A DNA stretch of 64,000 nt from Gibbula magus. Its lineage: Eukaryota; Mollusca; Gastropoda; Trochida; Trochidae. The stretch covers positions 14,117,061 to 14,181,060 of the forward strand of contig OW388304.1 of NCBI GenBank assembly GCA_936450465.1, in the 5' to 3' direction. The position numbers and the translations under genes are program-made. Below the pieces are notes generated by a model, which did not search any database, was not told where the DNA came from, and was given only the letters and a program-made list of their open reading frames with translations. This document shows positions 54,035 through 64,000 of the stretch, piece after piece (the stretch's first letter is position 1; each line of letters begins with the position of its first letter).

Positions 54035-57000
54035 AGGGAGAGGGAGAGGGAGAGAGGGAGAGAGGGAGAGAGGGACCAGCTCTATTAAACAATTATAGTC
54101 AACAAAATATATACACATTGATAAGCCATCTACTGGTAGTATGTAACAGAGATAACAGAGCAGATTAACCATTAAGTGTAATATTGTAACAGGTGGCGTT
54201 TTATTTTGAAAACATATAATGAAAAGTTTAGGACAATGGTCATTTACCGTCTTTATTCTGACAGAGATAAGAAATGGAATCAACCAAACTGTCAGTGTTA
54301 GGCAAAGTGCCTGACATGCCAGAGGTTGTACAGTCAGATATAGCTTTCGATGTACATCTGAGAACCTGCTTCATGACGTTCTGGTTTCTGAAATAGAGAC
54401 TCAATATATTAAAATATTAAAGTTTTCTTGCAAAATAAAGAGGTTAGCCGTGTATTTAGAAATACAAATATTTTTGACATTATTTGTTGTTCCACAAACA
54501 GGTAGACTGCCAGGAATAGTACCATCCAATTAAATTATTATTTTCTCATCAATGCTGGAACGCTTTTCTTCCACATTACAAAAGTGATTAATATGTTATA
54601 TTAAAAATACATGTTTCCTCATCAAGTTTCGACGAAATCTACTACCGAAATAATTGATTAATGAACATTTTTATCAATTAACCTCACGTTTTATTTGCAC
54701 CATACTGAAGAGATAATTTTCATTGAAATCTGTATTATAAATGAGACTGGTATACTGACATGTAACTGTTTAAAGGTTTTTAAGCGAAATCTTAGGTCCT
54801 ACACCATTTGAAAATCTTATGATTGCTCAGACTCGCAGTAGCCCAGTTCCATATTGGCCCTGATTTTTTTCTGTATTGACCCAGTTTTCTTGTATTGGTC
54901 CAGTTGTCGAATCATATGGTCTCGCAGTATATACACAATATGATATAAATAGGTGCCAATACTTTGACATTCAACTTACATACATGTCCATGCACCTTTT
55001 TAGAATACCATCTAGATTTTCCCAGATTAACTGCATTATATTTATGACGTATTGTCTAAGCTGCTGCAGAGACTTGTGATGAAATACTAGTATATACTTA
55101 CGCGCACATAACTTGAACTGTTGATGTGGTGAGACTACTAGGGGCTACTGTAGATCCATGGTTGAAGAGGCTGGTTATGTTAGCAATAACAGTATTTGCT
55201 TTGGACATACAATCGTCGATCTTGGTTTGGTTACATGAAGGGCTTAACTGAGCGTTGCCGCTACTAATTACTGGAAAATAAATTGAAAGGTCAACTAAAT
55301 GTAATGTCTGAATCTGATTATTATGCTACTGGATAAATTCGGACTTGTCAACAACATTCAGAAATGGGTAAGCATTCTCATCAAATCATTGCATCATGTA
55401 TAGTTCAAAATGGACATTTATCAACATTTATTTCAAAATGAAATAGGGAGTCGACAGGGCGATCAAATCTCCCAATATTTTTTTCATTTGTCGCTGCGAT
55501 ACTAGGAATAAAGATAAGAAAAAAAATAAAAATAAAATAAAAGAATTGAACATACCATCGGCCAAAATGCCGACGATACGGAATTTTTCTTAGATGATTC
55601 GGAAGGCTCCCTCAATTAAGCTATGAATACACTCATGCCATTTATAATATGTCAGGCATGAACATTAATATGGTCAAAACAAAAGCATTTTTACTTGAGG
55701 CAATGGCAACTCTCAACTCAAGATAATATATTAGTAACAATATGTTGAATATTTGAAATTATTAACTATATGCCATATCTTTGTCATGAATGTAAAAAGT
55801 TTGAAACCAATTTTTACATTGTATACTAGATTTTAAATCATTGTTTTGACTTCGAGAATTATATCGCTAGATAAAATGTCAAACGAATTTGAAGAAAATG
55901 TGTAATTGAGCAGAGGAGTCATCGAGGCTACTTGCGTTTGTGACAGCATAAAAATACAATCAACAAGCCTTGTTCTGTGCTCTTCTTTATTTGTCAAATT
56001 CGTAATATTTCTTATTTTTTTAATGCTGACATTTGTGTTAGACATCGTGCTTGTGTTTTGGTTGTGTTCACAATAAAGAAGTTGTTTTTTCATAAATCGT
56101 CTTTTGTATTCAACCTCTAAATACCCTTCAAAGATTAAATCAAATAACTCATCAAACATTACAACTGGATATGTTGTAGCCAGTGCGTTGAGCTAACCGT
56201 CTAATCTTCTATATATATGCCCCTTTATTATAATACCTGATAATGAACATTAGCCCTTAAAGTGAGTTTGGACTTTGATAACAAAGATTTGACGTCGGCT
56301 TTGATAAAGTCTACTCAGCTGCAGGCCAATAGTTTAACAGATTTTCGTTACCTTAATATTTGTTTTAGTTTGTACCAGGAAAATGCAGTAAAATATCAAA
56401 GACCTTATCCCTTATCCCATATCCCATATATACATTTTCAAAGCAATTATTGATCAGTAAAACATACTAAAAACGTTAACCAATACCAACATACAAAACA
56501 ACTTATTGAATCGTTAATAAGTAAAGCATGTTCAAACATGTTCGACTAGAAAACAGTAAGCTGCTGATGACACAAACAAGAAATCAAATGTTATAATATG
56601 CATTGTAGTTATAGTTTTTTTTCTAACTTAAAGGTGCTGTAGTACGATGTTCTTAATTGAAATAAAGTTCTCTCTCAAAATATAAATAAGTGTTACCAAT
56701 AGCTAATAATACTCCTAAATCATGAAAATGATTGAGTTAAGCCATGCGAGTCCATTTCCAATCGAGCGCTCATTTTAATGTGATCACATTAAAATGGCCG
56801 TTTGAAGGTAGTTCAAGTGATCTGACTGATGAAGCGTTGTCTAAACACACAGAGTAGAGTTTTAAATACGATACAATGTCTGAACTCTCAAATTCGCATG
56901 AGACCGTGAGATCTACCTCTCACACTGAAGAGGTCCATACCACTGATAATTTATACGTCCCACCATATATTGTCAAATGCGGATAACCGTTTTCTATGGA

Positions 57001-57182
57001 TATGGCTTATCGGGTCGTGTATTGAGATGTTTTCACATTAATGTACCAATATATTGTATAAATCCCAATAATAAATGGCAAATTTTGAAAAAAACATAAT
57101 ATGCAAAAACGTGCTACCACGCCTTTAAAGAGAGAATGGTGTACGTACCAGCTACCAGAACGAGAACACTGACAATCATCAT
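52610..57182 (-). CDS. Gene B: predicted secreted/surface protein with four Cys modules, 5 coding exons, 221 aa
   Basis: I joined minus-strand exons 57182-57149, 55270-55102, 54387-54248, 53400-53286 and 52817-52610 (666 nt with TAA). All borders are GT/AG and the phases chain as 1, 2, 1, 2. The N-terminus MMIVSVLVLVAVISSGNAQ is a signal peptide split by intron 1. Exons 2-5 each carry one module C-x7-C-x34-C, C-x7-C-x22-C, C-x10-C-x20-C and C-x7-C-x19-C, which suggests an exon-duplicated domain. Sequons are NQT, NIT and NAS. The C-terminus (LSWALLVISLCYTWI) is hydrophobic after a small-residue stretch CDGT, fitting a GPI signal or a tail anchor. I do not recognise the family; the three-Cys repeat recalls DUF19-like secreted domains only loosely. 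The role is unknown; extracellular location is inferred. Confidence 0.78.
53286..53400 (-). CDS. Gene B exon 4 (Cys module 3)
   Basis: Acceptor TCTTGCATCAG|AT and donor TGCAG|GTAAAA. It encodes DIDLACVATNSMNASTC and then an Ala/Gly/Pro-rich stretch ending DDIAAYIC. An NAS sequon lies between the first two cysteines. Confidence 0.8.
53973..54074. repeat. (GA)n / (GAGAGG)n microsatellite
   Basis: About 25 GA steps followed by GGGAGA-type steps, in intron 3 of gene B. On the minus strand this is a long pyrimidine (CT)n tract ahead of the exon 4 acceptor, though about 570 bp from it. Confidence 0.97.
54248..54387 (-). CDS. Gene B exon 3 (Cys module 2)
   Basis: Acceptor CTATTTCAG|A and donor GACG|GTAAAT. 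It encodes VLRCTSKAISDC and ends SISYLCQNKDG, aligning with module 1 at the C-x7-C pair. Enters in phase 2 and leaves in phase 1. Confidence 0.8.
54390..55101. other. Gene B intron 2
   Basis: AT-rich intron with no further feature; the frame at 54876-55079 on the plus strand is chance. Confidence 0.5.
55102..55270 (-). CDS. Gene B exon 2 (Cys module 1)
   Basis: Acceptor TTATTTTCCAG|TA and donor TGCGC|GTAAGT. It completes the signal peptide (VISSGNAQ) and encodes SCNQTKIDDCMSKANTVIAN, then a Ser/Thr-rich stretch ending VMCA. Two N-glycosylation sequons. Confidence 0.8.
55271..56627. other. Gene B intron 1, 3' part
   Basis: AT-rich intronic sequence. The frame at 55833-56159 (minus, 108 codons) has no recognised domain and lies between exons without matching splice sites. 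It could be a mobile-element remnant, but I do not call it. Confidence 0.4.
56628..57128. mobile_element. TTAA-flanked MITE, third complete copy (501 bp), in gene B intron 1
   Basis: TTAA at 56628-56631 and 57125-57128 flank AGGTGCTGTAGTACG and, in reverse complement, AGGCGTGGTAGCACGTTTTT. The interior shares GGATAACCGTTTTCTATGGA with the fragment at 6000-6130 and CGGGTCGTGTA with 32426-32747. It is the longest copy. Its right end stands 20 bp from the exon 1 donor of gene B. Confidence 0.85.
57149..57182 (-). CDS. Gene B exon 1 (start and signal peptide core)
   Basis: Eleven codons (MMIVSVLVLVA) plus one base, donor GCTG|GTACGT. Two adjacent ATGs (57182 and 57179) could start; the choice changes one residue. 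A TTAA-flanked MITE ends 20 bp into the following intron. Confidence 0.7.
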
Positions 57183-57560
57183 GATGTCACGGATGATGTT
57201 GAGGGTTGTTCAAAGAAAAATTCACGAATGCGTTGGACAATACGGGCTACCCGTCTTGAACTCTGTCCGTCTGTTGTATTGTGCAAGAGTCATTAAGACA
57301 TTTCATCGGATGTATTGCTCAACTCCATACCCCGTGACACGCTTGAGATAAAGGACGGAGCGGTACATATAACTTAAGGTCGAACTTCCTGCTGATGTGA
57401 GTTAAAGTTAAGAATGTAACACGTCGTTGATATGAAGAAAAAAGCAACTATAAGTAATTTATGTTAGCACTGAATTTCCATTGCAGTATAAATGTACAAT
57501 CTTTTGCAGGGACACATGACATTCATGATGATATCGACAGCCAGTAATTATAAGTGCATA

Positions 57561-58167
57561 CACATGTACAACAACATCTACATGTACAACAACATCTACA
57601 TGTACAACAGCATCTACATGTACAACAGCATCTACATGTACAACAACATCTACATGTACAACAGCATCTACATGTACTACAGCATCTACATGTACAACAA
57701 CATCTACATGCACAACAACATCTACATGTACAACAACATCTACATGTACAACAACATCTACATGTACAACAACATCTACATGCACAACAGCATCTACATG
57801 TACAACAACATATGCATGTACAACAACATCTACATGTACAACAACATCTACATGCACAACAACATCTACATGCACAACAACATCTACATGCACAACAACA
57901 TCTACATGTACAACAACATCTACATGTACAACAGCATCTACATGCATCTACATGGACAACAGCATCTACATGTACAACAGCATCTACGTGTACAACAACA
58001 TCTACATGCATAACAGCATCTACATACACAACAGCATCTACATGCACAACAACATCTACATGCACAACAACATCTACATGTACAACAACATCTACATGTA
58101 CAACAACATCTACATGTACAACAACATCTGCATGTACAACAACATCTACATGTACAACAACAACATG
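57561..58167. repeat. 18-bp minisatellite (ACATCTACATGTACAACA), ~34 units
   Basis: Tandem units with variants CACAAC/TACAAC and AACATC/AGCATC and one short unit near 57943. As 18 is a multiple of 3, several frames stay open (HVDVVV-type and HLHVQQ-type strings); these are by-products. It starts about 380 bp upstream of the gene B start codon, in the probable promoter/5' region. It is unrelated in sequence to the 18-bp array at 18.7-30.2 kb. Confidence 0.97.
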
Positions 58168-58453
58168 ATCCACGATAGATTTATTTTCTGTGCTCTTGTA
58201 TTCATGTCATTTCTTTCTGACCCATGTCAAAATAAAAACAACAGTAGATCCATTGGTTGTGTAGCTCATCAGGATTTACATGATTAAGTATGTAAGGTTA
58301 CATCTGGCCTACAAAGTCTAATGATCTGAACTCTTCCTTTCCAGCTTGGTCTTGGTTTGAGTTTCATCAAAATTAAATACAAAACAGAAAGAGATATCTG
58401 ATATTTCACATTCAATTAGGCGTTCATTAATGACTCACACATGTGTAAAACAT
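58168..58453. other. Non-coding, no gene recognised
   Basis: Short unique stretch between the minisatellite and a TTAA element. Confidence 0.45.
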
Positions 58454-59137
58454 TTAAAGAGGTTCCCAACAATAATCAAAATAAATGAAAAATTGCTGTA
58501 AATTTGCATGATGCAAGCTGAGTATGTATTATTCGAGATTCAAAAAGAAAAAGTGCGTGTCACAATTGTGCAAAATGATGTTTTCTTGTGGTAATGTCTC
58601 AAAAAATGGCAAACTTGTTTGATTTTGTTAAAGTCACTTTTTCAAAAATAATGATAATCATTCAGAGCTATATTGTTTTCTTTCATAAATGGAATAGAAA
58701 AGTGATTTCTGCAATTTGTATGTTGCTTTTTCTTCATTAACCTTATATGATAATATACAATGTCAACAATGGATTCTGCAGAAATAACTTCAAAAGTCCT
58801 CTTCAAGAATAAGAATAAATGAAAAATAATTCAAACATGATAAAACTTGTGGGAAACTTACTGCTGAAAAATAATAGAAAATAAAAAATAAATGTCACGG
58901 ACCTATTTTCTGAGTAATTTGATGCTGAAGTTGAATATTAATGAAAAATATTGGCAAAGGGAGATAACTCTTCAATGGAAAATTTATTTTTTTTATTACA
59001 TAATTCATTTATATAAGGTTGTAGAGCAGATAATCTTTTTACCATAAAATATAAACTATGTCACACATTTTTAACTCCTGAGAGCGAAAATCTGACAATT
59101 TCAGATGTGCGTGGGCAATTGTTTTGAACCCCTTTAA
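58454..59137. mobile_element. Second type of TTAA-flanked non-autonomous element (684 bp)
   Basis: TTAA at 58454-58457 and 59134-59137. The left terminus is AGAGGTTCCCAACAAT and the right terminus in reverse complement is AGGGGTTCAAAACAAT, 13 of 16 identical. The interior is AT-rich with no frame. The termini differ from the AGGGGCAGTAGCACG family, so it is a separate family using the same target. Weaker than the other copies because the terminal repeat is short and imperfect. Confidence 0.5.
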
Positions 59138-59519
59138 AGAACACGATAGAGAAGTTGTTATCCAGACAAAATTGTATTCTGATGATTTTCCACTGCTAAA
59201 TTCCACTCAAAGGCTTGAATGAAAGACCGTTCTGTCTAACTCTTCTCTTCTCTTCACAACGCTTGAAAACTCGCCTTTCATTGAACATAATGGTGTCGAA
59301 ATTCATCTCAACAGACATTGTATCTTTGAGGAATAAACTGTTGTTGCACATTTATTAATTTAATTACTTATATTCCAAATATTATACATCTTACAAAATA
59401 ACTGAAAACAAGTTCATTGTAAGTGTGTTTAAAGGAATGTCCATCGACCTGTTAATGACCTTTGATTGGATAAAATGACGTTGAACGTGAAATTTGAATA
59501 CACATCACTGCTAGAAAAT

Positions 59520-59672
59520 TGGGGGTATCCTGATACAGTATACCTCAGGAAACCCTAAGAGTTTCATGAGGTATCCTGCTCAGGATACCCTAAGGGTTTA
59601 ATGAGGTATCATGATCAGTTTACAGGGAATTTCCTGAGCACAGGATACTTCAGGAAACTCAAGGAAACTCCA
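59520..59672. repeat. Cluster of short inverted and direct repeats (CAGGATACC / TCAGGAAAC)
   Basis: Variants of GGTATCCTG, CAGGATAC and CTCAGGAAAC alternate in both orientations over 150 bp, with TTTCATGAGGTATCCTG and TTTAATGAGGTATCATG as near-duplicates. Probably a small mobile-element remnant. Confidence 0.55.
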
Positions 59673-62049
59673 TTATACGCACGGAAATTATCAGCGCTAT
59701 AACATAATGAGGATTTTGTATTTATTTACCAAATATACATAGTCGTGTTACATTTCATTGTTAAAAATTGAAATAATGTGTTATATATGTTAATTTTGAA
59801 GTAAAATGCTTGAGGGTTGGATGTTTTTAAACGATTATTCAAATGAAAAGGGAATTATTTATACATAAAAAATAGCAGTTTTCAAAATGTTTTATGGAAA
59901 TAAGATGTTTGTAAGATACATCTTAAAAAAATGATATACAAATGAAGAGGGGGATTTTCCCACATGTCTTGGCAACTTAACAAACAATGATTACCTTCGC
60001 TGGTCTTACCTTCTTAAATTTTATTTAATAAACTATTTCCGCATAAACTATAATCGATATGAATATTTGACGATAATGTTACAATTAACAATTTATTTAT
60101 TTTCTAAACGATAACATTAAATCACATTTCGGAGAATAGCGAGATCACGATAAACAAAAGCATATCACTTATTTACTTTGTCAGTATTTATTAAAAGGTT
60201 TAAGAATATTCGGTTCAGTAAACACAATAAGTTTATAATAAATATAAATGACGCTGGAAGTACAGTCATTTCATTGATTTCAATATGGTTTGTTGTTATC
60301 TAAGAGCTTGGTTGTTGTTTAACTGTCGTCCTTCCAGGATAATTTTTTCATTGAATAATATTTGGTTATGAAATCAAATATTAAGAATTAATGAAAGAAA
60401 CTTACCTTATCACTGTATCCAAGCGAACAATATGAATATCCAAATACACAAGAACACAAACTGTAAACTTATATATCCATCAATGTTAGAACTTTGAACC
60501 ACAAGATTGCGAAACTTGTCCTACTTCAACAAAAGTCTTCTCGTAACTGGCAAAGTTTGCAAACGACTTGTTCTCACGATTTCATACTTAATGTAATTTC
60601 ATTGGTTCATTGGTTTACCCATTAATTGTCATTGGACAGTTAGATTGAGGAAAAATAGTGTTCATGTTGTTACAACCAACTCATCACACTGAGACAGAGA
60701 GACAGACAATTGTCTCAGTACCACCTGCACTTGTTTATTCAAGTGACACTGACACTATCTGGTCAGGTGTCTTGCCGGAGAGTAGACCTTTGGTATGACA
60801 GTAAACATCCTTTGATGCTTGAGAGATGACGTCTTGTGTTGTTATAACGGATTAACTTTCTTGGTTACACTAATGCTGAACTACTTAACGAAATCGGCCG
60901 GTCACTACAGTGGCTTAATTGCATTGTCTTAAAGACAGAGCAACACACAGACAAGTAAAACATGTCATTGAATGAAATTTACATTTTTATGGCAATACAA
61001 CCTATTCCGATGTAACCAATAAAGCATACTCAACCGCTTTTGATGAAATTAGGTTTAGATAATTTGTATTGAACTAAAGAGGTTTCTCTGGGATTAAGGT
61101 TGTCTGCTTAGCTGAATTCGAGAAATATAATAAGTTTGCCATATTTTGAATCTTTATTTGTAAGTATATTTTTCAAATGAACAATAAATGTGTCATTTGA
61201 ATTATGATAACAGTATACATGGAAGTATAGGTAGCAGAGTATTTATAGCAAGGCGTTTCAACGAATATGAATGTATTTGTTCCTAAACTGATTGGAATAC
61301 CATATCAAGTGACTGATTTTAATTCATTTGTTGTGACTTACTACATATGAACAGAAACAATATTAATAAATCCGGAGAGACTCACTAATGCAAGGCGATT
61401 TTTTAGAAGGAATGGTAGCTGAAAGAGGGCATTTTACCATAAGCCACTTAATGTATTTTGAAAATGAAGTAAAATGTCATCTTGCATATTAGTTAAAATG
61501 TGTATGTGTGTTTTTCTAGAGTTAATTGCCTTTCAGGTTATTAAATATAAGTTCTGATAATTACACTGAGTCACACACATATCTTCATATACTCAATTAT
61601 TTTATCACCTTTAAGCTTGTGTTCAACTTTAATGGGGACATTTTGATGGTACCATTTTGATTTTTGTCCTGTAAACCAGAGATTATTAGAGCGTAAAATT
61701 AACCTTGCGTGACCGACAGGTTCTAATTAACTGGTCGTCGGCGGTCAGCTCGTTAAAAGCTCGTTAAAAGAGATGAAACACAGAGGCCGCCAAAGAGTTT
61801 TACGAGACACGGGCATGACCAGCAATGGTGCAATGTATTTAATGTATACGTGTATATCTCTAATTAAACAGTCATGGCTGGTGTATATGACCAGACAGAT
61901 TCCTGTCATCCCACGTTTTGAGAACACCTGTTCAGCAACTCCAACGGGGTTAGCTGGGGACCTGCCGTTGTGTCATTCATTCAATGTCAAGATAACATCA
62001 TGAAGTATACAAGACGATTGAAATAAGGAAATGGTGTACATGTATATGG
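59673..62049. other. Non-coding, no gene recognised
   Basis: AT-rich sequence. Apart from a strong minus-strand splice donor at 60406, listed separately, no exon is supported. Confidence 0.4.
60400..60530 (-). other. Possible non-coding first exon with strong splice donor
   Basis: On the minus strand GATAAG|GTAAGTTTC at 60406 is a textbook donor, 3.2 kb upstream of the gene B start codon and on the same strand. It could end a 5' UTR exon of gene B. A matching acceptor near 57276 (ATACAACAG) is only fair. No transcript evidence, so this is a suggestion. Confidence 0.2.
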
Positions 62050-63310
62050 TTTAAACGTATTTTATTTCCAGAACATGAAAATAGGATTGGCGAACAAGCC
62101 AAAATGACTTAGTTCAACGCCGCTCCAGTACATATATATCAAAAAGCTGGTAACAAAATCAAAGAGAGAAAAAGTGAAAAATAACATCTGTATAACATCA
62201 AACATGATTATTGTCATGTTTTTGGGTGTGCCTAATAATGGAGTGGACTGCAGTCGAAAATTGAATCATATTACTACAAGATAAGTTTTAAAGGAACCGG
62301 TTGCTTTTACTAATAAACTGATGTAATGAGTTTGAGATATTACCGTTAGTTGAGTCATTCAAAGAGCAATTCCCATATAATACTGTCGTTATGTCAAAAC
62401 CTTGATTATAACAATACATATTTGTTCTTAAGTAGTGATAGTTTCGGCAAATAAACAAATAGTGAATTTTGTTATCGTGACCACATGAACACCTGGATGT
62501 TTCCGATATGTGTCTGTTATAACGGTGGGCGTTTAGATCACTACAACCGAGCTTAAGGCGATAGTGGATGATTTGACAAAATCTAGTCCCTAATTTTAAA
62601 TTGAACGAGTTACGAGTTTTTGTTGGGTTTATCATAGTTTTGAATTGGCTAAGGGTGTGAGCGTTGGTGACTTCGTCTGGTAAAGAATTCTGCAGCATAA
62701 TTGAGTTTGGCAAGAAAGATTGGGAATATCTTTGAATTCTACAGTTAATTGTTTGAATGGAAGAACGATTTCTAAGATTGGTTTAAACATATTTTTATTC
62801 AATAAGAATGTGGTTTGGCAAACAAGCAAAACTCTGCTTATGTGAATGCCTCACCACTACATAAAACATAAACAAATTCACAAGAGCTGGTAACATGTTA
62901 ACAACAAATGAAAAATCAAGACAATCAAACTATAGATATACGTATATGAGTGTTAATTGAAAATTTGTTGCAGATTTCTAAGATTATAATTACTTTGTTC
63001 AAATACCCTTCATGGTACAAGATCGCTCAGATATTCATGAGTCCGGTTATGGTACATTTTATAGAAATTAATCAGTTTAAATCGATATCTTCTATCTATT
63101 AGCGTGCTGTAATGTGTTTCTTCATATATTTTATCATGACTTGTGCCGCGTACCGCACCGCAAATAGTTCTTAATGCGTCTAAGTGTAAATTTTCTAATA
63201 ACATACATGAGAGCAGTAGTCAAAAAGAGGCAAAATGAATGACATATATAAAGTATTTAGAGTTTTGCGAGATAAACGATATTTCAGACTTCTCAGGCAA
63301 TTGATCCGTG
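62050..63310 (-). pseudogene. Decayed non-LTR retrotransposon 3' part (third fragment), interrupted
   Basis: The minus-strand translation gives RLSRKTLNTLYMSFILPLFD (from about 63290), then after a frameshift LENLHLDALRTICGAVRGTS (63195 down), YEETHYSTL, LINFYKMYHN and YLSDLVP-stop (63010). After a 193-bp insertion it resumes at 62767 with RSSIQTINCRIQRYSQSFLP, LQNSLPDEV and RFCQIIHYRLKLGCSDLNAH (to 62288), with a zinc-finger-like CSCGH...HYLFIC. The 3' UTR runs to GAAATAAAATACGTTTAAACC near 62052. This is the standard order at the C-terminus of such reverse transcriptases. The catalytic core is absent. Stops and frameshifts show it is dead. Confidence 0.82.
62780..62972 (-). mobile_element. 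193-bp retroelement 3' end inserted into the older copy, 13-bp target duplication
   Basis: GATTTCTAAGATT occurs at 62767-62779 and again at 62973-62985, exactly bracketing the insert. The insert, read on the minus strand, ends CACATTCTTATTGAATAAAA + ATATGTTTAAACC and contains CAAGAGCTGGTAAC-type sequence (plus-strand wording) matching 62050-62230, the 3' UTR of the older element. It is thus a 5'-truncated second insertion of the same or a sister family. Removing it restores a continuous reverse transcriptase reading (YNLRN|RSSIQT). Confidence 0.85.
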
Positions 63311-64000
63311 GACTATAATGGTGTATATTTGAAAGATGGTGTTTTGTCAGCCATTTATTTATGTATTCAGGACAGAAGTTTTATGTCTTCAATAAGCTGA
63401 TATCTTGATTATCTCATGTAACCCCGATGGAGAGAATTAACATTTGAATTTGAACTGAAAATCACTTATTCTAAATGTCAATCAATCATCTACCATTCTT
63501 GTTTACACGTATGTCTTATTAACACTGCATGTGCTCATTGCGCAATCAAGATGAAAAATATTACTGAGGGTAATATATGTATGACTTTATATTTGAGAAT
63601 TTACTTGAGAGCCTACATAAGTTGTAGTCGTTGAACCAAAGTTATCAATCATGTGAGGTTAGAAAAGTAAAGCTTCTTATCACTGAGTAGGAATTCGTTT
63701 GTTCGACTAAAATACATTTCATTGATGTGGTATTTCACACGTTATTAGTATTTGGCATCTCTCTTTATCCCAATCATAATTAACTGTCAGTGAACGAATG
63801 TAAACCCTCCACAAAACAATACATCCACAAGTTTGTATTTGATTAAAGTTATTTGAAAGAATGGTCATTTGCATTCATTTGCTCATATTACATTGTAATA
63901 CATGTATGTAATAATACATAAACAGATTATCAAAATATGGTTGTTGATATTCCTTTGCATGAACTGATAAAATGCAATCACAGAGGTCGCACAAGAGCTA
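63311..64000. other. Non-coding, no gene recognised
   Basis: AT-rich sequence up to the window end; nothing supportable. Confidence 0.45.

Noticed and set aside
55833..56159. 108-codon minus-strand ORF in gene B intron 1
   Set aside because: It is on the gene B strand but shows no suitable acceptor/donor pair keeping the gene B frame, and no recognisable motif.
57459..58287. VHVDVV, HLHVQQ and NNIYMY repeat ORFs
   Set aside because: Translations of the 18-bp minisatellite in several frames on both strands; no frame is privileged.

Overview
The window looks like nuclear DNA from an invertebrate animal, most likely a mollusc (gastropod or bivalve). The evidence is AT-rich non-coding DNA, genes split by kilobase-size introns with GT/AG borders, decayed non-LTR retrotransposon 3' ends, and tRNA-headed SINEs whose other end is the GCCGC / GTGAGTGAGT type that I associate with molluscan SINEs. 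The species cannot be told from this sequence alone. There is no prokaryotic gene organisation, rRNA, intact tRNA gene or CRISPR array.

Layout. 1-13.4 kb: repeat-rich non-coding DNA with two copies of a ~1 kb dispersed repeat (1-1070 and 10679-11684) each carrying a SINE, a nested set of inverted-repeat elements (3.76-5.66 kb), one decayed non-LTR retrotransposon tail (7.56-8.68 kb) and a TTAA-flanked MITE (12.26 kb). 13.46-18.14 kb: a 49-bp minisatellite containing an inverted 1.1-kb block. 18.74-30.15 kb: an 11.4-kb satellite of 18-bp units (about 630 copies) with higher-order repeats; it is open in several reading frames, including one of 3,779 codons, but I judge it non-coding. 30.2-34.4 kb: non-coding with another MITE. 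34.43-50.25 kb: gene A (+ strand, 5 coding exons, 250 aa predicted), whose 9.7-kb first intron holds a third satellite of 46/50-bp units (35.6-43.2 kb). 52.61-57.18 kb: gene B (- strand, 5 coding exons, 221 aa predicted). 57.5-64 kb: an 18-bp minisatellite, a second type of TTAA element, and a nested pair of non-LTR retrotransposon pieces.

The only two genes I can support are convergent and about 2.4 kb apart. Both were assembled by hand from splice sites and phase. Gene A has a signal peptide, a charged helical linker with dibasic sites, and 12 cysteines in its last two exons; all four of its introns are phase 1. Gene B has a signal peptide, four C-x(7-10)-C...C modules laid out one per exon, and a hydrophobic C-terminus that fits a GPI or membrane anchor. 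I can name neither; both are inferred to be secreted or surface proteins.

Roughly 24 kb of the 64 kb is tandem repeat. A family of short TTAA-flanked MITEs recurs four times, once only 20 bp past the exon 1 donor of gene B. A 165-bp near-perfect palindrome flanked by a 12-bp direct repeat lies in the 3' UTR of gene A.
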